From: Protula sp. h YS-2021
Taxonomy: Eukaryota > Annelida > Polychaeta > Sabellida > Serpulidae
DNA: 64,000 nt
Reading direction: 5' to 3'
Assembly (NCBI GenBank): GCA_949752745.1
Contig: OX457032.1
Coordinates: 13,413,836-13,477,835 of the forward strand
Within the stretch, counting starts at the first letter, position 1; each line of letters opens with the position of its first letter. Position numbers and translations under genes: made by a program. The notes under the pieces were generated by a model. It saw nothing but the letters and a program-made list of their open reading frames with translations. It searched no databases and was not told where the DNA came from. This document shows positions 1 to 14,400 of the stretch, in pieces.

Positions 1-414
1 AAGTGAGTCTGTCTGCTGGGTGAGTTATCAGCCATTAGATAAAGGGCGTAGATAGCAGCTGAGTAAGTTATCACGTGCCCAGCGAGATAACGCCAGACTT
101 CACATTCTTAACATTGTTTCACTGTGCAAGGAGAAGCTACAGATTAAAACACATCTTCAAATTTATTGCGTCTTGCTCCTCACAGCAGTCACGATATGTC
201 TTGTCCAAATAGCCGACAGCTTGAGCTGAGTTTTTTTCTGACATCTCACAAAAGTTAGGCAAACATTTAGCGTATATGAAACATGTCATAAAACAAATCC
301 CAGCTCAACAGAAAAGATTGCCTCAACCGAACACTGATGGTCTTAACTGCACCGTTCATTCTTATTGGAATTTGAAAGATCTGAATTCCGAGACTCTTTA
401 TTTAGCGCCTCCCA
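1..414. other. unassigned non-coding sequence
   Basis: No coding signature, RNA gene or repeat is recognised. The short open frames here have no splice context and no family resemblance. Confidence 0.5.
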
Positions 415-1062
415 CCCGCGAATCCCGGACAAAACGGCGACGACCAAAACGGCAAAGGCCAAAACGGCGACGGCCAAAACGGAGAAGACCAAAACGGCGA
501 CAGGTGTAACCAAGGACAAAACGGCGACGAAGATTAATAATTTAATATCGAAAATCCAAATACGAAGACTAGTGTTGCCAGATAAATCAGTTCATTTCTA
601 CTTCAAGATAAGTATAATTTGAACCACTATTTAAATTTTAAGGGCAAAATAAAATGGATAATTTAACACTTATTTTCTCATATATTCCTAATTGCAATTA
701 TACGATAATCCATCGTGGGGGGGGGGGGGGGTAAATGGGTCATTTTGAAAGACAGTTGTATCGGTTATGTGAAATGCTGTTATTACATACAAATCCACAA
801 AAGTGAAAGAGAGTAATAAAATGGGGAGAAATAATGCACTGTGTCCAAATTTATTTACCACTGATAGTTAAATGAACTGTGTTGGCAAAGTTGTTACTTT
901 TTGGTTTCTTTTTAATATTCGTTTTAAAGGTTAAACTTAAAAAAAAACTCCGTCGCCGTTTTGTCCGGGGTTGTACATGTCGCCGTTTTGACAGTCACCG
1001 TTTGGCCGTCGCCGTTTTTGTCTTCTCCGTTATTGCCGTCGCCGTTTTGGCCGTCGCCGGAT
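415..1062. mobile_element. foldback (inverted-repeat) element with minisatellite arms
   Basis: The left arm (about 423-537) repeats a motif close to aaaacggcgacggcc. The right arm (about 950-1060) carries the reverse complement (ggccgtcgccgtttt) in matching order, including the variants with aacggagaag and with cccggac. The arms flank about 400 bp of AT-rich DNA containing a G-run at 717-731. Long internally repetitive inverted arms are typical of foldback transposons, and no transposase is visible. The outer limits are approximate. The first 7.4 kb tandem unit starts inside the right arm. Confidence 0.6.
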
Positions 1063-4000
1063 ACCCCTACCCGCCCATGGCATCAATGTTTTTTGCGGGC
1101 ACATCAAAACTACACTAAAACGCTCCCTCAAGCGAACGCAGTGAAATAAACAATGGTCAACCTTTTATTCACTTGTAATTATTCGCCAATCGCTAAACGA
1201 GCTGCTTTTAATTGCAGTTTATAAGGTCTACTGTGATGAATGTGAAAATGCATCAGTGATGCACCCGTCTTTTTCAAGACATTGTATTTCAAATGGCTGC
1301 ATAATGCGCTCTTGTCAACCAAAATCAAAAACTGCTTACTGCTAAACCAGCACCAAAACTAAGACTTCAAAGAACAACATCTCACTCTTTAAATTATTTC
1401 TGTAAAACTTGTTGCTAGTTGTTGCTGAGAAATACGGAGTCTCTCTCACCTGCCCGGTGTCCTAGTAAAAAATGCTCCCCCTTGGAAATGCCTGGGGACT
1501 GGCAATTTTTAAACTGACCAATTGATCTTTTATGTATGGGGTACAGCAAAATCTATGTGTAAATTTGGTTGTTGATTCGTATGGAACTTGATTGCAATTT
1601 GCCATTTCATGTTACTTGTTTGTCACGCTCTGTTATATCTATTTCAATCAGTGCTACTCGATTGCCACTCAGTGGTACTCGATTTTCAATCAGTGGTACT
1701 CGAGCTTCAAACGAATATCCTTTCTATGTCATAATGTGTCAAAGTTGTCACCGACTTAGGGTGCTGTTAAAATCCTTTTGTATGCCAAAACTGCAAAGAC
1801 CTCAAACTTTTTAATACCCTAAGTAGTGATTAGCTGTGTACACCTGTGTAAACCACACCCGAACCCACTCGTCGAATAATCCGGAGTACGTCCAAGCATA
1901 TACAAGGTGGGTGTTTTAACCAAATAAAACAGAAGTCAAAGACGCAAATAAAGAAGCCATTGGGAAAGCTGCGGAAATCAGCATAGAAGATGCACATCTG
2001 CAACATAAATCACCATTCTACACCTGTTTATGCGATCTAAATGTGAATTTGGCGTGGACTTACATTCGGACTTCAGTATTTTTAATGTTAAACAAACATG
2101 GGAAATCGCCTTCAGCTAGTTTGCAAATCATCAACCCGATTTGGTGTACTCCATACACAAAAGATCAATCGTCAGTTTAAAAGATAAAACCAACTTAATG
2201 TCATCGAAAAAAAAACACATTGAAAAATAACATTCAGCAATCAATTTGCTTCAAAGATGGAACTGTAAAGGGGAGGGGCATTTTTATAGTGGGCATTTTT
2301 TACTGTCACACCGGGGGAGGCGTTATGACACACCGAAAAGAAAGCAAAGCCACGAACAAGACGCTTCCATTGGTATTTGGCCAATTAGTGTCATTTCAAT
2401 TCGCCAGAAGACTATACTATGAATGATATCACAAATGATTCTACACATGAAAGTGAGCAGTTTTGAACCTTTTCTTCGCACTTATTTGCGTAGCTTATGA
2501 GTAAGACGATATAATTTAAGTTCTGAAAAATATTGCAAAATAGCGTAAAATTCCCGCTTTATGCAAATTGATAGTAAACAGACAAACCTCACAGTGGCTC
2601 AAATCTACATTACATCAAGAATTATTGCACCTAAGAACTAAATTCTTAATAGTGAAAATGGCGGAGTTTCTTACACATGGTGCCCGTAACACTGCGACAG
2701 TTAACTCTCGCCCGAAAATAAATTGGCCGACTTAGCTTCAAAAGACCAAAAAATGGAATTTTTTGTCAATCTCTGTGCAAAGATTTGTAATATTAATGTG
2801 TTTTCTGCAATGGTCTTCTGTCAAACCAAAATTTACCTAAGCTTTTGACGTCTCAACTGAATTAACGCATTGCTCGGTGGGGGGCGATATTAGGTTACTT
2901 AAAACTGCATCGGACTTTTTCCCGTTAACTACCATACAATTATGGTGTTTCACAGCAAGTCACTAAACGAAATAAGCCTGTGCCTGGGATATGCCAAACA
3001 TTACCCTCCAGAACCTCATGAAGAAGGGTGTCAAAGGCTTTTTCATAACCCAGGGTTTAAAATTTTGATTACCAATCAGTAACAGTATTTACAAGATGGC
3101 TTTCGCAACTACGGGATTTTCTAAAGACATCTTAGTAGTCTCCTAGAACATTTCTTTGTTACACGTCAGTCACCAGGCTAGAGGTCACCACATGTTCTAC
3201 CATTTTACAACCGATACATACATGGTCTCCTGTTATACAATCAACCTATGTTGGCATTTTTCCACTCGCTAGGGATCTGACCAATTCTGTGGCTCCCTGG
3301 CTTGGGAAACGGATAACCAGATACTGGAGATCATTGACACTGGGGTTGTAGTCTCAACGGATGATCTATTGGAGTAATAAGCTAAATTACTGTGTGGCCT
3401 GAATGAAATACACACAAATTCTGTTGTTTTTATAGCAGCCAAACTGGGCATGAAAAAAATCTGAGTGTAAAATTTCTTGCAATGAAGTACATTCGGGTTT
3501 TAAACAACGCCTATGCTACTTTTTATATTGAAAAAAAAAAAGATTTAAAAAGTACTTTAGCGAAACTTTTTGATTTCATAGCTTCTCTGTTCTGACTAAA
3601 GGTTTTTGCGCTACATTCTATTCACTCTGCTGGTTTCGAGTTAAACCGCACAATTCTTCCATATCACATTCGGCACACCCAATCTTCAATTGGGTGTTTA
3701 TGCTAATTCACGATTTATGAAATTTTCGTTGCATGCTCCGTTTCGATCTTGGGCTTTAATACTACAAATAGTAAGGAAAAACATCAAAACGTTATTCCCA
3801 TACATGAATTGCAAAATATTTTAAAAATATTTTAAAATTATTTCACTAGTTTACACTGAGTCTTGCGGTCGTCCTGTGGAAGGTGTCCGTGTTTCTGCAT
3901 ACGGTCTTAGCAGGACTAAGAAAATTTTATGTTAAAAAAAAATTCTAGGTCCGGGTGCCAAGTATACCAAAATACTCAGGGCATGATTCTGAACAACTTT

Positions 4001-4509
4001 CGTGCTAACACCTATCTTCCGTCTGAAGTGGGCTACCTGCATAACATGCTTGTAAACAAAATTTCTAATGAAGTCAAATGTTATTAATTTTCAGCCTTTT
4101 CCTTACGCGTACCATTTTGACTTCTTGGTATATTTCAAAGTGTGATTTCGCTTGTAGGAAGCTAGCTCCAAAAAAGGCACGCTACTGGGGTTCTGGCAGA
4201 GAATGCGAAGTTATTTAAGGAATATCTTACTTGGGCTACTAGTAGTAAAAGGAGTAAATACAAGCAGATTAACTTACAAATTCATTATCAAATAACATAT
4301 TTGACATTGATTCATAGCGTGTAAATATTCAAATTGAAATATATTACTTTGTTTTCATAATGTGGCACGTTTCTACTCCCGGCTGACTTTAAATCAAAGT
4401 TTTAAAACTTTACAATAACTTCCTGTTGTGTATTTTGAAGTGACGTCACATAAACATGTGTTTTGCTTATTGCGAGTGTGTTTTCAAAATGTTGTTGTAC
4501 TATCTTCAG

Positions 4510-4543
4510 CATCCATCCATCAATCCATCCATCCATCTATCCA
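4510..4543. repeat. (CCAT)n microsatellite
   Basis: Interrupted ccat/caat/ctat tetranucleotides; the same run recurs at the equivalent place in the other two 7.4 kb units. Confidence 0.85.
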
Positions 4544-6828
4544 CGAAAGACGATGTATATCTGCAGAACCCGGCTGTTTATTTTGTGCTAGTTGGTCAAC
4601 TTTGACTGTATTTAATCTTCTTGTGTTTCCATCAATCCACTGAATCATCGAAAGTTATGAAAGCGAATTTCCACGTGGATATTGGAACTCCAATGGTTTC
4701 CAATTTGTCGTTGGCAGTCCCAGTGTCGGCGGTGACAAGCAGACGACTGATTGAGCGTTTTATCAGCATTTTACCGTGGAGCAGATCTTTCGGTATCGAC
4801 CATTATAAGCTAGCCAGCTTATTTACTTAAGAAATAGTTAGTTCCTTGAATTTTGCTAGCTAGTTCAATGCGTCAATCATCTGTTCTGGTACATATGTTC
4901 CTTTTCTTAGCTAGCACCACTAGTGACCGCAATAAGTTATCATCTTTGGCTTGCTTGCTCTTATAAAGCAGAAAAATTATTGCATTTTGCTTTTATTCTG
5001 TTTCTTGCTCATTCATGTTTCGCTCTATATTTTTATTATATGTTTTGGAGGAAGGCATGAAATATGTGCAATATAATTTTGTAATATGTTTAGAATCGTA
5101 CCAAGTGTATCTAGATGTATATATATATATATATCTAAAGTATATGTGTCCTTTAAATATATGTTCCTTCACGAAAATTCGTCTTGCCAAAAAAAACTGA
5201 ACAAATATTCTATGTCAGGTAGCAGTTTTATCATGCTCATGAAGAATCCGGGTAAATGTGTTCTTTTTTCAAATGTTATACACCAGGTTGGCCGGTCGAT
5301 GTTTTACACGTGAAATGTTTTAGAACCGGTGGATTATTTCTGTTTTTTTTTTTTTTTGCGATTTCAGTTATCCCCCCTGTGATGAGAAACAAGTTATTTT
5401 TCTCCTTGTCTTAGTTTCTGCGTATTGAAATCGAATGTTATCATTGGAGGGTTTTTATTTTTCCATATCTGTTCCTTCTAGAAGTTGGCTGAGTAATTTT
5501 ATAGGAATGATGTGTTCTTCAAGTTTGCTATTTAGATGACAAAAATATAAAGTGATTAATCCTTCCCCAAACATTTGTTCATTTTCCTAGAAAGCTAGAT
5601 TTACACAAAACAACAGATATCTAAAGGAACAGATCATTGGGTGCTCTTCTTGAATTCTGATCACTATCGAAAATTAACCAATAATAAGAAATCTGTTTGA
5701 TTCATAGCTTCTTTGTTTTGGTTGCAGGTTGCACGATAAATGTAAGTACTCGTAACAAAAGTGAGAGTAACGTGTCGACCTGAAGGCAAATAGCCTTGAT
5801 AAAAGCATAGACATATTCTCATAATATTTTTATTGCAGTCATATATATTAAAAATAATGGTATGATATATCGAAAGGAAGGTGCTTCTCTTTTTTTAAAC
5901 AAGGAAATCGTGAGCTTGGTCCTTGGCAACTGTCAAACAAAAAATATTTGCGGCTGATGTGCTGTAAGTTTTAGCCTTGCCGAATCTATTTTTAAGTATG
6001 TGATCCATTTACATATGGGCAACTTTTAAGATGCATATAAGAGCTAGTCACCTTAGAACATAACTTTGTCTCATTTAACGAAAACATTGTATTATCGCTC
6101 ATCTAATCTCGTCAAGGTCCTTGTATCAACTGTGGCATTCTCAGTCTCACTATCCTCAACCTTATAAAAATTTCAATAGGACATGGGACACCGTTAGGGA
6201 TAATATAATTTTTCATTGCATGTTGCAGTCACATCGCTGGCCTTTTTCTACAGGGGGGGGGGGGGGTGTAGTCATAGATGACTCTTGCCGTCTTTCTATG
6301 ACAGCAAGAGTCATAGTTCCTACAATAAGAAATGTCATTGATGTTTCAAATCTCGGCGCACGACTGGGGCCAACGGCGTTATCTTAGAAAGGGTGCATCA
6401 CATAAATGGCCGAATTATAAATTATGGCGCACAAGTTTTATGGTCAGATAACAATTTTTCATTGAGAAAAATATGTGTTTTCTTGAGCTCAGGATATCGA
6501 ATCCCTCATTACCACCCACAACAACAGTGAATCAACAGTTGCAAAACAACGCTTTACTCTAGTTTGGGGGTTTCGCTGAGGTCGAAAATAATGCGCCAGG
6601 GTACTTCTCAGTTTGCTTTTAAAGAAAAAGCCTTGCGAGTTAGAGCCTCGGTGTCCTTGAACGTGTACCGAAAGATCCAGAGCCTCGAAAATTGAGATCA
6701 ATGGCCATTTCTATTGCAGGAACTGTGACCCTTTCTGTCCTAAGAAGATAGAAAGGGTCCGCTGGGACTAGGGGGAGGGGGGGGGGGGTGAATGCTGTGA
6801 ATAGGCACATATATGCCGTACGAGCGCG

Positions 6829-7042
6829 ATGAGAACGAATTGTTACAGTACGAGAAGATCCGAATTGGTGAAATGACAAAGAACATCTTTCATGGTTGAA
6901 AATAAGTATTTTGTTGTGGATTGCAAAATAAGGAATATTTGAGTTGAAAGGGATGCCCAATTTGCAGTGGCAGATTTAATGAGGTCCGAATGTAACATTT
7001 TGTTGTCATAAATTATGATATACTGTAACCAATTCTATCTTT
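6829..7042. repeat. dispersed repeat, copy inside the 7.4 kb unit
   Basis: About 215 bp clearly related, but diverged, to 61488-61700. Shared stretches include attggtgaaat, attgcaaaataa, gaatatttgag, acattttgttgtca and tactgtaacca. Equivalent copies lie in units 2 and 3 (from about 14222 and 21617). It has no coding potential and is probably a fragment of an old transposable element. Confidence 0.7.
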
Positions 7043-8421
7043 TGCCTGTCATAAGCATATTATCGAATTTTGTTGTCTCAGCTGCAACGCGTTCCATAAT
7101 AAGGGTCAACAAAGGTCACTGGACATGAGAAAAATGAATAATTAACACTTGACAAGTCTTTGACTTTGTCAAGGCTTTTATGATTTTTTGCGGGCAGCCG
7201 TTGGACTATTTTTTTCGACAGTAAAAATTCATTTTCTTGTCTCAGCTTCTTCTCTGACAATACAGGCCCTAGGACCACAAAACTTTGTACTTATGTAGAA
7301 CTTGATCTGAGGGTGTGCATCCCGCTTTTTTCGTGTACAATTTCGTTTTCATGCTTAAAACGCCATGCGAACTACAGCTGATTTTAAAAGCAAAGTAACG
7401 GCTGAGCAAAGCAGCAAAGCTTATGGGCGTTACGCGAGCTCTGCCTGGATAGAGAAAAAGTGCTACTCCGTTCAGTCAATAAAGCCGTTGAGCCAACATA
7501 ACCAAGCCGATGAACCTTATAAGCCACCTACGTGCTGCACCATAAGCTCTCTCTTAGTTGTATTACAGACTATGCGGCTTGTAAAAAAAACTTCATGTTG
7601 CTCAAGAAATAATATGCCGTTCAAAGAAATATTTTTAACTTTTAATGTTTGTCAAGTATTGAAGATTTCGCTTGCGAAATGCGGTTCTAGTTGAAATTGG
7701 TGTGAAATGTGCATTTTAGCAAAACGGGTACAAGGTTTTTAAAGTAGAATTCTCTTGTATATTTAGTTAAAGTCCCTAATCAGGCTCAGCTGCTAAATGT
7801 CTTTTTATGTTCCGGGTTTTTACTGTCACCTTGTTCTGACTCGTGAACCAAAAGAATAAACAAACCAAGTGCGTGGTTTTCTGCAACAAACTGCAGAGGA
7901 ATTTTTATTGTTTTATTTTAAATGTAGTTAATGGGTGTTCAGCAATTTTGTGCACTGTCTGAACGACGGTTCGAGTGCACAATATCTCGTAGCAATGAGA
8001 GTGAAGTATTGACGTCTCAATCAGAGGAACTGAAGTGTAAATCCCTCTATAATGGATTTGTTCTAAACATCTAGAACAAATCCTTTAATTTTTCCAAAGC
8101 TTTCTTCGTAAAAATATTATAATTACTCTTCAAGATGTATTATAATAAAAGTTCGTTGGTTTAGAAAATAAGCGTTTACATGCCCAACAAATGTTAAAAA
8201 AGCTTTCCATTACCATATCGTATGATATAATATGTCACTCCTTTGTGACCGGAGCAACATTTGAAACATCTTTATAAACCTGACAGATGTTTCATAATTT
8301 AAATCTGAAGAATGTGTCTTCATTTAAGGGAGAAATTTGATTGTAGATTTGCAAGGAAAGAGTGATAAATATACGTTTCTAACCCTGTCCCCCCCAAAAA
8401 AAAAGTTGTCAGGAAGAATCC

Positions 8422-11400
8422 GTTATTGCCGTCGCCGTTTTGACCGTCGCCGGATACCCCTACCCGCCCATGGCATCAATGTTTTTTGCGGGCACATCAA
8501 AACTACACTAAAACGCTCCCTCAAGCGAACGCAGTGAAATAAACAATGGTCAACCTTTTATTCACTTGTAATTATTCGCCAATCGCTAAACGAGCTGCTT
8601 TTAATTGCAGTTTATAAGGTCTACTGTGATGAATGTGAAAATGCATCAGTGATGCACCCGTCTTTTTCAAGACATTGTATTTCAAATGGCTGCATAATGC
8701 GCTCTTGTCAACCAAAATCAAAAACTGCTTACTGCTAAACCAGCACCAAAACTAAGACTTCAAAGAACAACATCTCACTCTTTAAATTATTTCTGTAAAA
8801 CTTGTTGCTAGTTGTTGCTGAGAAATACGGAGTCTCTCTCACCTGCCCGGTGTCCTAGTAAAAAATGCTCCCCCTTGGAAATGCCTGGGGACTGGCAATT
8901 TTTAAACTGACCAATTGATCTTTTATGTATGGGGTACAGCAAAATCTATGTGTAAATTTGGTTGTTGATTCGTATGGAACTTGATTGCAATTTGCCATTT
9001 CATGTTACTTGTTTGTCACGCTCTGTTATATCTATTTCAATCAGTGCTACTCGATTGCCACTCAGTGGTACTCGATTTTCAATCAGTGGTACTCGAGCTT
9101 CAAACGAATATCCTTTCTATGTCATAATGTGTCAAAGTTGTCACCGACTTAGGGTGCTGTTAAAATCCTTTTGTATGCCAAAACTGCAAAGACCTCAAAC
9201 TTTTTAATACCCTAAGTAGTGATTAGCTGTGTACACCTGTGTAAACCACACCCGAACCCACTCGTCGAATAATCCGGAGTACGTCCAAGCATATACAAGG
9301 TGGGTGTTTTAACCAAATAAAACAGAAGTCAAAGACGCAAATAAAGAAGCCATTGGGAAAGCTGCGGAAATCAGCATAGAAGATGCACATCTGCAACATA
9401 AATCACCATTCTACACCTGTTTATGCGATCTAAATGTGAATTTGGCGTGGACTTACATTCGGACTTCAGTATTTTTAATGTTAAACAAACATGGGAAATC
9501 GCCTTCAGCTAGTTTGCAAATCATCAACCCGATTTGGTGTACTCCATACACAAAAGATCAATCGTCAGTTTAAAAGATAAAACCAACTTAATGTCATCGA
9601 AAAAAAAAACACATTGAAAAATAACATTCAGCAATCAATTTGCTTCAAAGATGGAACTGTAAAGGGGAGGGGCATTTTTATAGTGGGCATTTTTTACTGT
9701 CACACCGGGGGAGGCGTTATGACACACCGAAAAGAAAGCAAAGCCACGAACAAGACGCTTCCATTGGTATTTGGCCAATTAGTGTCATTTCAATTCGCCA
9801 GAAGACTATACTATGAATGATATCACAAATGATTCTACACATGAAAGTGAGCAGTTTTGAACCTTTTCTTCGCACTTATTTGCGTAGCTTATGAGTAAGA
9901 CGATATAATTTAAGTTCTGAAAAATATTGCAAAATAGCGTAAAATTCCCGCTTTATGCAAATTGATAGTAAACAGACAAACCTCACAGTGGCTCAAATCT
10001 ACATTACATCAAGAATTATTGCACCTAAGAACTAAATTCTTAATAGTGAAAATGGCGGAGTTTCTTACACATGGTGCCCGTAACACTGCGACAGTTAACT
10101 CTCGCCCGAAAATAAATTGGCCGACTTAGCTTCAAAAGACCAAAAAATGGAATTTTTTGTCAATCTCTGTGCAAAGATTTGTAATATTAATGTGTTTTCT
10201 GCAATGGTCTTCTGTCAAACCAAAATTTACCTAAGCTTTTGACGTCTCAACTGAATTAACGCATTGCTCGGTGGGGGGCGATATTAGGTTACTTAAAACT
10301 GCATCGGACTTTTTCCCGTTAACTACCATACAATTATGGTGTTTCACAGCAAGTCACTAAACGAAATAAGCCTGTGCCTGGGATATGCCAAACATTACCC
10401 TCCAGAACCTCATGAAGAAGGGTGTCAAAGGCTTTTTCATAACCCAGGGTTTAAAATTTTGATTACCAATCAGTAACAGTATTTACAAGATGGCTTTCGC
10501 AACTACGGGATTTTCTAAAGACATCTTAGTAGTCTCCTAGAACATTTCTTTGTTACACGTCAGTCACCAGGCTAGAGGTCACCACATGTTCTACCATTTT
10601 ACAACCGATACATACATGGTCTCCTGTTATACAATCAACCTATGTTGGCATTTTTCCACTCGCTAGGGATCTGACCAATTCTGTGGCTCCCTGGCTTGGG
10701 AAACGGATAACCAGATACTGGAGATCATTGACACTGGGGTTGTAGTCTCAACGGATGATCTATTGGAGTAATAAGCTAAATTACTGTGTGGCCTGAATGA
10801 AATACACACAAATTCTGTTGTTTTTATAGCAGCCAAACTGGGCATGAAAAAAATCTGAGTGTAAAATTTCTTGCAATGAAGTACATTCGGGTTTTAAACA
10901 ACGCCTATGCTACTTTTTATATTGAAAAAAAAAAAGATTTAAAAAGTACTTTAGCGAAACTTTTTGATTTCATAGCTTCTCTGTTCTGACTAAAGGTTTT
11001 TGCGCTACATTCTATTCACTCTGCTGGTTTCGAGTTAAACCGCACAATTCTTCCATATCACATTCGGCACACCCAATCTTCAATTGGGTGTTTATGCTAA
11101 TTCACGATTTATGAAATTTTCGTTGCATGCTCCGTTTCGATCTTGGGCTTTAATACTACAAATAGTAAGGAAAAACATCAAAACGTTATTCCCATACATG
11201 AATTGCAAAATATTTTAAAAATATTTTAAAATTATTTCACTAGTTTACACTGAGTCTTGCGGTCGTCCTGTGGAAGGTGTCCGTGTTTCTGCATACGGTC
11301 TTAGCAGGACTAAGAAAATTTTATGTTAAAAAAAAATTCTAGGTCCGGGTGCCAAGTATACCAAAATACTCAGGGCATGATTCTGAACAACTTTCGTGCT

Positions 11401-14400
11401 AACACCTATCTTCCGTCTGAAGTGGGCTACCTGCATAACATGCTTGTAAACAAAATTTCTAATGAAGTCAAATGTTATTAATTTTCAGCCTTTTCCTTAC
11501 GCGTACCATTTTGACTTCTTGGTATATTTCAAAGTGTGATTTCGCTTGTAGGAAGCTAGCTCCAAAAAAGGCACGCTACTGGGGTTCTGGCAGAGAATGC
11601 GAAGTTATTTAAGGAATATCTTACTTGGGCTACTAGTAGTAAAAGGAGTAAATACAAGCAGATTAACTTACAAATTCATTATCAAATAACATATTTGACA
11701 TTGATTCATAGCGTGTAAATATTCAAATTGAAATATATTACTTTGTTTTCATAATGTGGCACGTTTCTACTCCCGGCTGACTTTAAATCAAAGTTTTAAA
11801 ACTTTACAATAACTTCCTGTTGTGTATTTTGAAGTGACGTCACATAAACATGTGTTTTGCTTATTGCGAGTGTGTTTTCAAAATGTTGTTGTACTATCTT
11901 CAGCATCCATCCATCAATCCATCCATCCATCTATCCACGAAAGACGATGTATATCTGCAGAACCCGGCTGTTTATTTTGTGCTAGTTGGTCAACTTTGAC
12001 TGTATTTAATCTTCTTGTGTTTCCATCAATCCACTGAATCATCGAAAGTTATGAAAGCGAATTTCCACGTGGATATTGGAACTCCAATGGTTTCCAATTT
12101 GTCGTTGGCAGTCCCAGTGTCGGCGGTGACAAGCAGACGACTGATTGAGCGTTTTATCAGCATTTTACCGTGGAGCAGATCTTTCGGTATCGACCATTAT
12201 AAGCTAGCCAGCTTATTTACTTAAGAAATAGTTAGTTCCTTGAATTTTGCTAGCTAGTTCAATGCGTCAATCATCTGTTCTGGTACATATGTTCCTTTTC
12301 TTAGCTAGCACCACTAGTGACCGCAATAAGTTATCATCTTTGGCTTGCTTGCTCTTATAAAGCAGAAAAATTATTGCATTTTGCTTTTATTCTGTTTCTT
12401 GCTCATTCATGTTTCGCTCTATATTTTTATTATATGTTTTGGAGGAAGGCATGAAATATGTGCAATATAATTTTGTAATATGTTTAGAATCGTACCAAGT
12501 GTATCTAGATGTATATATATATATATATCTAAAGTATATGTGTCCTTTAAATATATGTTCCTTCACGAAAATTCGTCTTGCCAAAAAAAACTGAACAAAT
12601 ATTCTATGTCAGGTAGCAGTTTTATCATGCTCATGAAGAATCCGGGTAAATGTGTTCTTTTTTCAAATGTTATACACCAGGTTGGCCGGTCGATGTTTTA
12701 CACGTGAAATGTTTTAGAACCGGTGGATTATTTCTGTTTTTTTTTTTTTTGCGATTTCAGTTATCCCCCCTGTGATGAGAAACAAGTTATTTTTCTCCTT
12801 GTCTTAGTTTCTGCGTATTGAAATCGAATGTTATCATTGGAGGGTTTTTATTTTTCCATATCTGTTCCTTCTAGAAGTTGGCTGAGTAATTTTATAGGAA
12901 TGATGTGTTCTTCAAGTTTGCTATTTAGATGACAAAAATATAAAGTGATTAATCCTTCCCCAAACATTTGTTCATTTTCCTAGAAAGCTAGATTTACACA
13001 AAACAACAGATATCTAAAGGAACAGATCATTGGGTGCTCTTCTTGAATTCTGATCACTATCGAAAATTAACCAATAATAAGAAATCTGTTTGATTCATAG
13101 CTTCTTTGTTTTGGTTGCAGGTTGCACGATAAATGTAAGTACTCGTAACAAAAGTGAGAGTAACGTGTCGACCTGAAGGCAAATAGCCTTGATAAAAGCA
13201 TAGACATATTCTCATAATATTTTTATTGCAGTCATATATATTAAAAATAATGGTATGATATATCGAAAGGAAGGTGCTTCTCTTTTTTTAAACAAGGAAA
13301 TCGTGAGCTTGGTCCTTGGCAACTGTCAAACAAAAAATATTTGCGGCTGATGTGCTGTAAGTTTTAGCCTTGCCGAATCTATTTTTAAGTATGTGATCCA
13401 TTTACATATGGGCAACTTTTAAGATGCATATAAGAGCTAGTCACCTTAGAACATAACTTTGTCTCATTTAACGAAAACATTGTATTATCGCTCATCTAAT
13501 CTCGTCAAGGTCCTTGTATCAACTGTGGCATTCTCAGTCTCACTATCCTCAACCTTATAAAAATTTCAATAGGACATGGGACACCGTTAGGGATAATATA
13601 ATTTTTCATTGCATGTTGCAGTCACATCGCTGGCCTTTTTCTACAGGGGGGGGGGGGGGGGTGTAGTCATAGATGACTCTTGCCGTCTTTCTATGACAGC
13701 AAGAGTCATAGTTCCTACAATAAGAAATGTCATTGATGTTTCAAATCTCGGCGCACGACTGGGGCCAACGGCGTTATCTTAGAAAGGGTGCATCACATAA
13801 ATGGCCGAATTATAAATTATGGCGCACAAGTTTTATGGTCAGATAACAATTTTTCATTGAGAAAAATATGTGTTTTCTTGAGCTCAGGATATCGAATCCC
13901 TCATTACCACCCACAACAACAGTGAATCAACAGTTGCAAAACAACGCTTTACTCTAGTTTGGGGGTTTCGCTGAGGTCGAAAATAATGCGCCAGGGTACT
14001 TCTCAGTTTGCTTTTAAAGAAAAAGCCTTGCGAGTTAGAGCCTCGGTGTCCTTGAACGTGTACCGAAAGATCCAGAGCCTCGAAAATTGAGATCAATGGC
14101 CATTTCTATTGCAGGAACTGTGACCCTTTCTGTCCTAAGAAGATAGAAAGGGTCCGCTGGGACTAGGGGGAGGGGGGGGGGTGAATGCTGTGAATAGGCA
14201 CATATATGCCGTACGAGCGCGATGAGAACGAATTGTTACAGTACGAGAAGATCCGAATTGGTGAAATGACAAAGAACATCTTTCATGGTTGAAAATAAGT
14301 ATTTTGTTGTGGATTGCAAAATAAGGAATATTTGAGTTGAAAGGGATGCCCAATTTGCAGTGGCAGATTTAATGAGGTCCGAATGTAACATTTTGTTGTC

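Larger units (their letters stand above)
1029..8421. repeat. 7.39 kb tandem unit, copy 1
   Basis: First of three head-to-tail, almost identical units. It starts at gttattgccgtcgccg in the right arm of the foldback element and ends at caggaagaatcc. It differs from copies 2 and 3 by a G instead of A near its start (ttttggccg against ttttgaccg) and by homopolymer lengths. Contents seen: a (CCAT)n run at 4510-4543, a short (TA)n run near 5117, G-runs near 6255 and 6778, and a block at 6829-7042 that also occurs at 61.5 kb. The longest open frame (7365-7694, 109 codons) resembles no family I know and has no splice context. No gene is called. Confidence 0.9.

Noticed and set aside
5722..5745. Micro-exon-like tggttgcag...gtaagt in the 7.4 kb unit
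   Set aside because: Acceptor and donor words flank only about 14 bp and no partner exons were found; likely chance.
7365..7694. 109-codon open frame present in all three 7.4 kb units
   Set aside because: Its conservation is explained by the near-identity of the whole unit; no family resemblance, splice context or codon signature.
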